Positions 11,552 through 21,284 of a DNA stretch of 64,000 bases are shown one piece after another. The DNA comes from Icerya purchasi (taxonomy: Eukaryota; Arthropoda; Insecta; Hemiptera; Monophlebidae), in NCBI GenBank assembly GCA_039619475.1, contig CM077116.1, positions 170,951,363 to 171,015,362 on the forward strand, in the 5' to 3' direction. A model generated the notes under the pieces. It made no database searches and was not told the DNA's origin. It worked only from the letters and a program-made list of their open reading frames with translations. A program made the translations under genes and the position numbers. Positions within the stretch are counted from its first letter, which is position 1. Every line of letters begins with the position of its first letter.

Positions 11552-13540
11552 AAAAGAACCTCTATCGAAAAAAGAAGGTTAACTTACGTACAGCCGGTAA
11601 GAGAATTGGAAATGCCAATAGAATACTAGGATTAAGGTTATGTGTAAATAATGTAAATAATTAATTTGTACGGCGGATAATGGTCGCAGGCATTCAAGGT
11701 AATAAAGTTGTAAAAATAAGGAAAGAGAAAAAGGGATAAATAGACATTGAATATTAAGCCATGTGTCAATTAAAAAAGAGTTTCGTAAATAATTGTAGAT
11801 GTCGAATATAATACCTGTAGAAGGGGAAATCAAAAGTAAGAGGCCGTTAGACTGCGTCTAATCACGGTAGAATAATTAATTTTATATTTCGGAAAAACAG
11901 TACCTGGAGACAAAGTAACCGAGTATAAGAAGGGCCGTTAGATTGTGTCAATCGCGGCAGATTAATTAAAAGGGTTCGATAACAGAATTTTAAATAAAAG
12001 GGGAGACTTTCAGTTCTCCAAAATAGAGATTAAAGTAATTATAAAAAAAAAAAAAAATTATTACGAAGCGAGTGGCTAGAAGAGCTACCAAAATTTAAGA
12101 GATTAATTAGAAAATCCATCAAAGAATTCCCAGAGAAATCAATCAAAAACGTATTGTCTAAAGGATCTTGAAGGGTAGGTAGGCCAAGTGTTTTAGCAAA
12201 TACAAAAAATAAACTTACGAAATAAGAGCGGATAAATATTTCGAAATGGTAAGCAAAAAAAAAAAATATATATATAAAGAAGGAAGAGAAGATGTTATTG
12301 CTTGAAGGCATTAGAAATTGTAAGAGTAATTGTAAATAGTGCACATATTCCGATATTCGTTATATTTTAATAAGATCCCTTTAAGTAAACAGTTACGTTT
12401 ATAAACTGCAAAATGAGTAAAGCGTTGAAAAAGTTTGATTTCAATAGAAAACATGTCTGTGGGAATGATCGTTTACCGTGTGCATGACTAGGATTCGTTT
12501 TGCCTGGAATTTCCGAGTATTCGAAAACGTTATATGATAGTATTAATAAAGAAATGTTTACAAGCCCGTAAATGGTTTCCGCTAATATAAAAGGAAACGG
12601 AAATTAAAAAAACCATTAATTAATATATTTGAACGGCGTTATCAGCGGCCCATAATTAAGCCGAAAAGAAATGAAAAGGTCAACTGGCAGCTCTCAACAA
12701 TCGGTATAGTTCCGAGTATTTGTACGAAAAGAGAATCGGTGTTCAGGTAAAGCCGGAACATCATCGAGTTTTTTTTGAGTACGGGTACAAAGGAAGAGGC
12801 GGTTTGGTGGCGAAGACTGAACAATACCTAGTTTTCAGAATATTTTGGCCGTAATTAACAAAGGGGCTGTTTAGGAAATGTCGAGAAGAAAGATAAAAAG
12901 ACTTAAAAATAACAAGAAAGGTCAACAAAATGCCGCTAGGCGTGTTGACCGGAATAATCGGTCATGACGAAAAAACCAATACGATAAAGACCAGTTTTTT
13001 AGGAAAAGCTACAAATAAGATCCGATTCATAAGATCGGTAACGAAAAAAGGTCATCATGACGAAAAAACATTAGTGATGTAGGTCGGGACAATAATAGCG
13101 GAATATTTTCAAAAGAAAGAAATCAATGGTCAGAGATTGTCGGAAAAACACCGGGGCGAGTGTCGGAAGGAAATGAGAGATATCCGGACACGAAAAATAT
13201 AACACGTATACAAGAAAGGTAAAACCCCGAGCAGGTAAAGCGTCTAGTCAGTTGAAAGAAATCGGCGTGGGATAAAAAGGCAAATGGACAAACAATAGAA
13301 AAACCGTCTAGGTCAAAAGTAAACCTTAGAGTCCCTAAAGAACATGAGCAGAAAAGTAATCTGCATGTCGCTGAAATGGATCGAGAAGAAACAAAGCGAC
13401 CATCCCGTTGTAAATAAATGTAAATGAATGTATATAGTTTATAATTACAACAAAATTATGGAATTACAAGTCGAATTAACGTAAAATATTAAATAAAAAT
13501 TTTTTTATCAAAATTTTTATTTTTTCGGGATGCGGGGATA

Positions 13541-13583
13541 TGTAATGTGTCCATTACATGGAACCAATAAAAGTACAAGTAAT
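13541..13583 (+). repeat. truncated 3' LTR start
   Basis: Forty-three bases match the start of the 5' LTR (5860-5902) with a single T to C change. The next bases share no similarity with the 5' LTR, so the rest of the 3' LTR has been deleted. No matching target duplication can therefore be identified. Confidence 0.6.
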
Positions 13584-13975
13584 ATCTCCTGCAAATAGCC
13601 TCATTCTCCGTATAATAAAATTTACACCTATCTTTCTTCGCTGCAGTCATTTTTAAAAATTCCAGATTAATTTCATAAATTCCTTTAAAATAATAGTCGT
13701 TCTTTCATTATGGAATACCGTAATTTACAGTTACATATTTTATTTTGGCCGGCAAATTACCACCTATTTTTTAATTTCCATTTTATACCAGGTACACGGA
13801 GTTCCTTCGATTAGTTATCACTAAAAACCTAAAAAACACTGGTTCAACTATGACGAGAAATTAATGCATCCAGCTGTTCAGTTCGTTGCTTGAAATCTAG
13901 AAACCTCCCGAAACTGAAGTGTTACCATTCGAAAGCTATCGAGATCGTGACGTTATAATAATAAATGGTGTTTTT
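13584..13975. other. intergenic DNA, nothing recognised
   Basis: AT-rich sequence following the truncated LTR. No open frame, repeat copy or RNA motif supported. Confidence 0.4.
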
Positions 13976-13989
13976 TAAAGGATGCTGTC

Positions 13990-14110
13990 AGACAGCTACT
14001 GCGGTGTAATTAGTTAGGCAGTAGTATTTCGTTCGAGTAAAACCGGGTTCAAATCCCGTTAGTGCACATTAAAATCCGTAGTTGACACGCCAAAAATAAA
14101 AATAAAAAAA
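13990..14110 (+). mobile_element. tRNA-like SINE head fragment
   Basis: GGGTTCAAATCCCG at about 14049-14062 is a perfect T-arm with B box. An A-box-like TAATTAGTTAGGCAGTAG lies about 35 bp upstream. The acceptor halves pair poorly (about 4 of 7), so it is not an intact tRNA. An AT-rich tail with CGTAGTTGACACGCC follows. A related but more decayed stretch with GTTAGCCAGT and ATAGTTGACGCG lies at about 36745-36875. I read it as a small tRNA-derived SINE; a tRNA pseudogene is the alternative. Confidence 0.45.
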
Positions 14111-14774
14111 TCGTCGTACGCGCGACATAAATACATATATATTTCTGCCCAGATCGTTGTCAGACCCGGTGTAATTTCTTTAACTTCTATTACATCAGCA
14201 GAAATATATCTTATTATTAAATATGACAGAGGAGTAAGATATTATTGTTCATTAATTTGCAAATGAAGCTTCTGCTTTGATTAATTACACATCTTAATTA
14301 TAAGTATTTTGATCATAGTTACTTAGTTCTAAACCAGAATAATTTATAAAAATTAAGAAGTGTGTCTAACTGCCCACTGGTATATTTTGAAAATATTATC
14401 TTTTATAGTAAATATTATTTGAATTTTTAGTCTTTTAAACCATTATGATTCTTTAAAATAGTAAAATAATTTAAAACTTTACAATGTACTTTATGTAATA
14501 TTAATCAAGTTTATCGAATGGTATTATATGCACGTGTTTAAATAATCACTCGTTGAGTCTCGTAACATTGTTTAGTCATCTTTATAATGATTTATTTTTA
14601 AAATAACGTGTAATATTGTACTTGCTGGGTCTCGCGTGAACGTTTTAATAACTCGAGTCTGATTATATATACAAGTAGTGATGGACTTCACAAGAACTGT
14701 ATGATCTCCTAAATCACAAAGCATTTATGCAATCTGTGAAGCGCTCTCTGCTTAAAAGCTGCCGAATTAAAATC

Positions 14775-15226
14775 TATGTATATATATATTAATTACAACG
14801 TAATTCTTAGGCTACCCGCAATTCGAAAAAATGTCCCAAAAAAATGTCCCAAAAAAATGTCCCAGAAAAATGTCCCAATTTTATGTAACGCTAAATGTCC
14901 CAATTTTATGTAACGTTTGTTATATTTTGTAGGATTTTTGTTATTGTTATTTAAAAAATGTCACAATTTTATGTAATGAAATATGTAACGAAAAATGTAA
15001 CGAAAAAATGTCTTAATTTTATATAACGGAAGGTAAATGTTAGAATAGGATTTTTGTGGCTATGTTATTTTTTGTGTGTGTTGATGCCAGTAAGAATTAC
15101 GTTGTAAAGTTTGATCATTTTATACAAAGTATAGAAGAGAAAGAGACAGAAATGAAAGCAGAAGGGGTCAAGGGGCACAGCCCCTTGCGAGGCCAAAGTG
15201 GCCGAGTTTATATATATATATATACA
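14775..15226 (+). mobile_element. family B microsatellite-bounded element, copy 1
   Basis: Starts in a (TA)n tract, then carries TTACAACGTAATTCTTAG at 14793-14810 and its inverse TAAGAATTACGTTGTAAA at 15091-15108. Between them lies an irregular minisatellite of units like AATGTCCCAATTTTATGTAA. After the second inverted repeat comes a conserved 3' segment containing ACAAAGTATAGAAGAGAAAG and the hairpin CAAGGGGCACAGCCCCTTG at 15169-15187, ending GAGTTTATATATA in another TA tract. Four other copies (19052, 37608, 38293, 45335) share this order. No coding capacity was seen. Confidence 0.75.
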
Positions 15227-16399
15227 TAGAAGTATATAGTCATTGTGAGACCCACACAAAAATTTGCCAAAAGACACAGGTGGGGTAATCTATGCATCAC
15301 GAAAAAGTGGTCAAAAACGGTAAAACGTTTTCAAGTCTTACAGCGTGAATTGGCTTGTCTGTAGCCAAATATAAATATATTATGTATATATATATATTTT
15401 TATAAACTCGTATATGTATGTATATATGACGAAGAAAAGCCTGTTAACGTCTTATATGAGCCTTACCTGTTCAAATGTTCGTTAGAAATGATATTTTCAA
15501 ATTTTAAAGAGAAAATGTGTTAATTTTATTTACTCTCGGAACTATGGTAAATTATCAATATTGATTGCATACAAAAGCGGAGTTAATTTTTTCACTGATT
15601 CTGACGGCGAATTCCACTGCGTTCAATGTGGAGAAAACCCCGTGACCTTTTCGCGTACATCGCAATTTTTGAGTTATTCGCTCGTAATTTGTCTTTTATT
15701 CTCAGCTATTGGTAAATTTGTCTATCGGCGCGCGAACATTTTCTATTTCTTTTCACTGACTGTTTTTTTATTTCATTAATTTTTTTTAAACTATGCAATA
15801 ATATTGCAGAATATCAATTCCGTTGACCGTTTTAGTAAAATATGAAGTAAATATTAAGTGTTTTCTCCCGGGAAACTCCGATAAATAAAGTGTATAAACT
15901 GATGAATAAAACATCAGGAAACCTAAAATTTCAATCACGCGTACGAGATGAAAATACATATATAATTATGTTGCACAAATCAAAGAAAGAAAGATTTTTT
16001 TACAGAAGAAAACTACAAATAAACCTTGTATGCATCAATTTGACACTTCATTATTTGCCGTTACAATGTTAATATAGTCTTAAAAATTACGATAGAAGCG
16101 ACATGTTACGGCAGCATATGCTTAATTGTTTTATGTTTGTAGCGTTCATGACTACGGACCAGTACGTATGTACTACGTTATTGACGATAATTAGCAAAAG
16201 TGAAAGAAAATGTTTTGGTATCCAGCTTCATAAGATCGTTTAGATACGGTAGATTAAGGGTTTTTGGTGCATGCGGTTTATTCTCCTGCATATGGTCTAT
16301 TTGATCTACAGCGTTTATTTTGGGTTCTTTGTAGGTTGTATATTAAAGAGCGACTAGTGTAAGATCACACAAGACAAGCGTGTAGCATTATGGTGGTCT
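15227..16399. other. intergenic DNA, nothing recognised
   Basis: AT-rich. The 72-codon plus-strand frame at 15561-15779 opens with TTG rather than ATG and has no clear domain. TA microsatellites lie near 15375-15430. Confidence 0.35.
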
Positions 16400-17010
16400 T
16401 ATAATGCGTTGGTAAACAATGAGTTTGTTTGCTTTATTTATGTGACTGTGCTTATTTAATAACCGACAAAAGCGGGAAGCATGAGCTGTATTCGATACGT
16501 GTGTCAGTATGTTTTGAAAAAGTAAGTTTACTATCAAGTATCCTCTCAAGTTGGTCGGGACAATTGATTACAGACGTCGAAGAACACACTGTTCCTTAAG
16601 TGAATAACGTAGTTTCAGTTTTATCAGCGCTAATTTTAATTATCCATTTAATAAAATATGAGTTTAATTTACTAAAACTATCAGTTAATCTCTTCTGTAT
16701 GGTAACAGTTCAGAATGATTTGCAATGAGTAGCTATATCATCCGCGTACAAAGACATCTTTAAATCTTTGATTTTAGGAATGTCGTTAATGAGTAAAATA
16801 GATATGGCCTAATTATACTTTCTTGAGCAGCCACATGATAAGATAGAACTAGATTTATTCTAACCGTAAACTTTCTATTACTTAAATAGTTGACCAAAAT
16901 ACGAATGATTTAATTCGGAAATAATTAATCCAAGATGCCATGCGGTACTGAACGTCTTTTCTATATCTGGTAGAAGCAGTCACGCTGATAAAACCGCCAG
17001 TAACACAAAG
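16400..17010 (-). pseudogene. degenerate non-LTR reverse transcriptase (Jockey-like) relic
   Basis: On the minus strand, broken frames spell the core of a non-LTR reverse transcriptase. A DIEKTFSTAWH-like motif A lies near 16950, followed by a YLSNRKFTVRI-like linker. An SIISP..LF block and INDIPKIKDLKMSLYADD come next, with the YADD codons at 16737-16748. A KWIIKISADKTETTLF-type stretch lies nearer 16600. At least three frameshifts or stops separate these blocks. The order and spacing match the palm domain of Jockey-clade ORF2 proteins. Neither a poly(A) tail nor a 5' end could be fixed; the hairpin element at 17107 follows directly. Confidence 0.7.
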
Positions 17011-17106
17011 TCAGCAATTCTAGCTATTTGTGCACGATTGCAGAAAATTTAAACGAGGTATTACACAATTTGTTCGGCCATTTTACTAATATATATTTAA
17101 AAAAGT

Positions 17107-17258
17107 AATTATACCGAATATAAATAATACACAAAACATATTATTAAACAACATAAAAACATCGACTAGTTTCGACAAACTACCGTTATTATCAAGATGT
17201 TAATAATAATGTTTTTTAATAATATGTTTTGTGTATTAATTTATATTCGGTATAATAT
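17107..17258. repeat. long palindrome (about 46-bp arms) with a structured loop
   Basis: The left arm at 17109-17153 (ATTATACCGAATATAAAT and onward) and right arm at 17209-17256 are reverse complements with only two or three differences. The roughly 55-nt loop carries the hammerhead-like motif listed next. It looks like a small foldback element. Adjacent TA-rich DNA prevents a firm call on target duplication. Confidence 0.75.
17158..17201 (-). ncRNA. degenerate hammerhead-ribozyme-like motif
   Basis: On the minus strand the order is AACATC (stem I, 5' side), TTGATAA in the place of the CUGAUGA core, a short possible stem II (AAC/GTT), CGAAAC in the place of the second core strand, TA-GTC as a minimal stem III with cleavage-site triplet, and GATGTT (stem I, 3' side). 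Stem I pairs perfectly over 6 bp. This is the layout of the minimal type I hammerheads found in Penelope-like elements and retrozymes. The first core strand differs from consensus at two positions, so activity is unlikely as written. Confidence 0.4.
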
Positions 17259-19051
17259 TGTGAATTGATTAATTTTTCAAATATATATGTATATATTATA
17301 TAATGCCGGCAGTGTTACATTTAACTATATATATCAACATTTTACTAATATTACCAATTAATTAAATAGTAGGACAGAGGTTTTTAGGATTCGAGATATC
17401 TTTACCTATAATTTTTGACCTCTTCCAATAGATAGGGAAATGTATAGTGTAGAGTTTGTGTTATTTTAATCATTCCTTTCGACGGCAAGTTTTTAAGGAA
17501 AGATACAAATACATTATTTAAGCGTTTCGGGTTTTTTTTTTTTTTTACCTTTATTTTTAAGATTTTAGCATAACGAATCTCTTCAACTGGAGCAAGCTTC
17601 TTTGATGGGAAAGGTACGAATTTTAAAAATAGTTTTTCACTGAAGACAAAACTTTATTTTGTTGATATCTAAAGAATTCGTATGCGAATTTTGACAATGT
17701 AATAATAATCTCAACTAGAAGGTCACTTTTATTATCATGATCAGAATAGACGGTACGTCGGGAATTGCTAAATGGAAATATGTATGAAAAACACGTTCTA
17801 TCGAGTATTTTGTATTGCAGAGGAGACTTTACAGTTTAATACTATTCCATGTTTTGATTTCGCTACCGAAACGATCTACTTTTTTTAACTAGTTCAGTTA
17901 TTTGATAGCAGAAAAGTCATTTTTAAAGTTTTTATGTAAAAAGGATGACATTACGTGAAATTTGATTAGATGTATGTGAGAAAAGATAGTTTTTTTTTGG
18001 GGAGGGGGAGGGGGTATTTATTATAATAAGATCAGTAAAATTAATTACCCCTTTATCCAGGTCAGCATTACTGTGAGGCTTTGTAATATTGCCGGAGATG
18101 TCACCGAAATTTGCGGTTTTGCGGGTAAAATCTAATCCGAATAAAATGGGATTTAGAACTGAAAAGAGACAGACAAAGACACGAATTTAGCAGTTGTCGT
18201 ATTATACATTTGCCTAATGTGAAAGTATTTGTACGCTAGGGTGATTATTTCCCGGATAGAAAGTTAGTTCGTACGCAGTTAGTATCTGAAATTTTTTTAA
18301 AATTTAAACCACATGAAACATTTTTCCCGCGAAATTACCGGAATAACAATTTCAGGCTCTGTGACCGACGTTAAAATGCCCCGCAATTAAAAATTTACAA
18401 AAAGGAGTTGTGGTAATTTCGAAATGTCTTGAGCGACATTCGAGAAAGGTAATATTATTATGTTGTAATAAGCGAATTGCAAAGAAACAGCCCGTACTTT
18501 CTTCATTATAGAGTAGTAGTAGTACGGGATGGGTGAGTGATACAATTTTTAATGAATAACTCCGCGACGAACGACAAAAACTGCGTAGAAATGTGTATAT
18601 TTTCATTCGATAGAAAGTGACCAAACTCTACAATTTTATCTTTGCCGGAATTTGCATTCTGTTCTAGAATGTCGACATAACGTATTGTCCTAATTACCCC
18701 CTACACCTAGATGAAAGCGATTTTTTTATTATAACTTAATTCTCTCCTTAAAATCCAGCGAATGACGGAATAGTTCAGCAGTTAGATGGTATCTGTTGCT
18801 AGTTACTTGAGCTTTTGTATTGTATGTAAGTATTACTGTCGCCGCGCATTATTACATTTATTATCGATCTTTTTAATTAATTAAATTATTTCGAGTATTA
18901 GTAATAGAGCCTACGGGAATTTACGATATTAAAATTTTTTATAAAAATTTCAACTATTAGGAACATGCTTAGCTTGACAATGCACACATTTGAAATTTGA
19001 TTCGGGACATTTGTTTTTTGCAATCGGTAACAGACTGGTATAACAATTAAT
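17259..19051. other. intergenic DNA with a possible SINE head
   Basis: AT-rich with a long T run at 17531-17547 and a G-rich run near 18000-18015. A stretch at about 18772-18800, TAGTTCAGCAGTTAGATGG, resembles a tRNA A box, but I found no B box at the expected spacing. No gene supported. Confidence 0.35.
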
Positions 19052-19786
19052 TTTTTATATTAATTACAGCGTAATTCTTAGGCTACCCCCACCAATTAGA
19101 AAAAATGTCCCAATTTCATATAACGAAAAAATGCCCCAACTTCATGTAACGAAAAAATGTCCTAATTTTATGTAACGTTTGTTATATTTTAATTTTTACC
19201 GACTTTACATGGCCGTCGTCAGCAGGAGGCAGGGGGCAGGTGCTCGCCTGGAGCCTTGAAACTTTTTAATCAACTAGCCATGATGAATATTCATAGGCGC
19301 GTAATCGTGAACAATTTACCAGAAATCCACGAAAATGTTTTTTTAATTAAGATTTCATTCCTGTTTAATAAAATATTAAGCCTTTACAACTTATAAATTT
19401 TATTTTTCCTATAATCATCTTGTCCCTCCCCCCGGGCGACTGGCAACTCTCATTGCCCCCCCTTCCGACCACTATTAGATTTTGTAACGAAAAATGTCAC
19501 AATTTTATCTAACGCAAAAATGTCTTAATTTTATGTAATGAAAGTTTCGTGATTATGTTATTTTATTCATATGGACCGATTTAGAATTACGTTGTAAATT
19601 ATGATCATTTTATGCAAAGTATAGAAGAGAAAGACACAGAAATGTAAGTAAGAGTGGTCAAGGGGCACAGCCCCTTGCGAGGCCAAAATGGCCGAGTTTA
19701 TATATATGTATATGTATATATATATATATTTATATATGTGTATATATATATATATATTTATATATGTATATATATATATATATATA
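19052..19786 (+). mobile_element. family B element, copy 2, carrying a nested hAT relic
   Basis: Has the family layout: TTACAGCGTAATTCTTA at 19064-19080, minisatellite units with ATGTCCCAATTTCATATAA, the inverse repeat at 19582-19598, the conserved AAGTATAGAAGAGAAAGA segment, the CAAGGGGCACAGCCCCTTG hairpin at about 19658-19676, and a long TA-rich tract. The minisatellite is interrupted at about 19208-19475 by a family C hAT relic, giving a clear insertion order. The TA tract runs into the terminal repeat of the next element. Confidence 0.75.
19208..19475 (+). mobile_element. hAT relic (family C, copy 2) nested in family B
   Basis: Homologous to 4031-4334 in opposite orientation. It includes the hATC codons reading KLFNQLAMMNIHRR, the shared CATGATGAATATTCATAGGC, and the AATAAAATATTAAGCC tail. 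G/C-rich ends (GGCAGGGGGCAGG left, CCCCCCCTTCC right) mark decayed terminal repeats. The end positions are approximate and no clean duplication is visible. Confidence 0.65.
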
Positions 19787-20826
19787 TATTATATATGACA
19801 TTCGCCGAGAAAAGGGACCACCTGCGGTGCGAAAATATGAGTTTTCAGTTAAACACGGATTCTGATACCTGTAAGTATGTAGAATAAGGTGCAATATGCA
19901 GTTTTTTCGCAAACGTTTATTAATGTCTTAAAACATCTGAAGAAAATTGAAATAAAACATTAAAAATTTTTAAAAAGTGTAAAACTATCCCCCCCCTGAT
20001 TTTTAATTTTTTTGTTATTTTTTAATGATTTTTTTATTTGCTTCGGGTTTTTCTTGAAAATTGGTCTTTTTTAAATCACGATTTTTTCTTTGTTAAAGCT
20101 TTGGTTTTTTTCTGCTTTTTTTTTATTGTACTTTCATTTTTCTTTTTTCTTTTTCGTGTTAACTTTGCTGCAGATCCCTCTACAGTTACATTCGCTGCAT
20201 TCGACAAAAAATGTTTTTTTTTTTGATTCGGTATATAAAGAAGCAATATTTTCGTACAAGTACCGTTTCCTTTCTAATGATAAATCACTAAGTTTGATGG
20301 GGAAGGGGATAAATCGTTTGCTGGTAGCACCTTTCGCTGTACATGTAGGTGAAATTTTTCCTCTTCCGAGTTGACAATTTTTTTGTAGGTAATTTCATTT
20401 TTTTAGACTGGAACTAATGATACTTTGCAATACCTATCACGAAGACAAGAATCGAATTAATAATGTAATAGAATTAAAATTTGAGCGACAAAAATACGGG
20501 GAATCACGACACACTGCACCTGGTGGTAATTGTGGATAAAAATCTTGAAATTTTACATTCGCCATTAGATTTTGCTTGCTATTGCGGCAACACGGATTTT
20601 TTTACGGCCGGATCGATTAACAACTTCTTCAAAATTTTCGTAACACCCAACGCTTGAGCGAGCAAATTCTAATTTAACTGAGCCAAAATTTGACAACGTT
20701 GCTCCATTGAATTTACATACAGGCGATGCAGCATGTTACGGTAGTATTACTTAAACTTTAAACGGGTTTTTCTCAAAACCCATATTTTCGCACCTCAGAT
20801 TTTCTCGGCGAACGTCGCGTATAATA
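19787..20826. mobile_element. about 1.04-kb terminal-inverted-repeat element (family J)
   Basis: The left end at 19787 reads TATTATATATGACATTCGCC, and the right end read inward from 20826 gives TATTATACGCGACGTTCGCC. The match continues through GAGAAAA and a GGTGCGAAAATATG block (left about 19827-19840, right about 20780-20793). The interior is AT-rich without a transposase frame. The superfamily is not assignable; flanking TA-rich DNA hides any target duplication on the left. Confidence 0.6.
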
Positions 20827-21284
20827 TGGCATTTGAGTCATTGTAAAACCTTATTGGAAGTTTTATACTTTTCCCGCTCAACAGTGCACAGTGCAATATT
20901 ACTTTAACATTTAGAATCCTCTAACTAAATTCAGTCATTTTGTGCAGATTTACTTTCATCTACTGCCAAATAATAAATGATAGATGCTAAGCCGAGACGT
21001 ATTCGAAACAGCCGCCCGAATTCATCTGCCACTGTGTAACCTTTTCAGATCGATTCCTTAGAAAGTTATCATTGATCGAAGGTACAACAGCAAGACAATC
21101 ATCGCTTGCCACTACGAATTTATCAAAAATTAATAAACACAGACGGGTGTAATTGTGGACAATTTTATTTTTACAGGTTCGCAGGGGAAAGGACACTACG
21201 ATGTCCGTCTAAATAAGCGATGGAGGTTTGGTGATAAATGGAGAGTCATTGATCATTTTTGCCGGAAAAGAAGGTCGTTGCGCG

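Larger units (their letters stand above)
6574..13540 (+). mobile_element. internal region of a decayed LTR retrotransposon, interrupted at 7753-11551
   Basis: The region opens with TTTGGCATCCCTGGTGGGG, a plausible primer binding site (a near copy, GGCATCCCTGTGGG, sits just upstream at about 6530). A short gag-like frame follows at 6702. Both halves, 6700-7745 and 11560-13530, share a strong purine bias on the plus strand, as retroelement genomes often do. With the inserted element and one duplicated 8-mer removed, the plus-strand frame around 7740 stays open for about 20 more codons. About 3.1 kb of internal sequence remains. No protease, reverse transcriptase, RNase H or integrase motif is visible, so it is non-autonomous or badly decayed. 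Confidence 0.55.

Noticed and set aside
13990..14070. Possible tRNA gene with GGGTTCAAATCCCG
   Set aside because: The T-arm is perfect but the acceptor stem pairs at only about 4 of 7 positions and the anticodon arm is not clear, so it was called SINE-like.
19654..19912. Tyr/Ile-repeat frames in the TA-rich tract
   Set aside because: They are translations of a (TA)n microsatellite on both strands.
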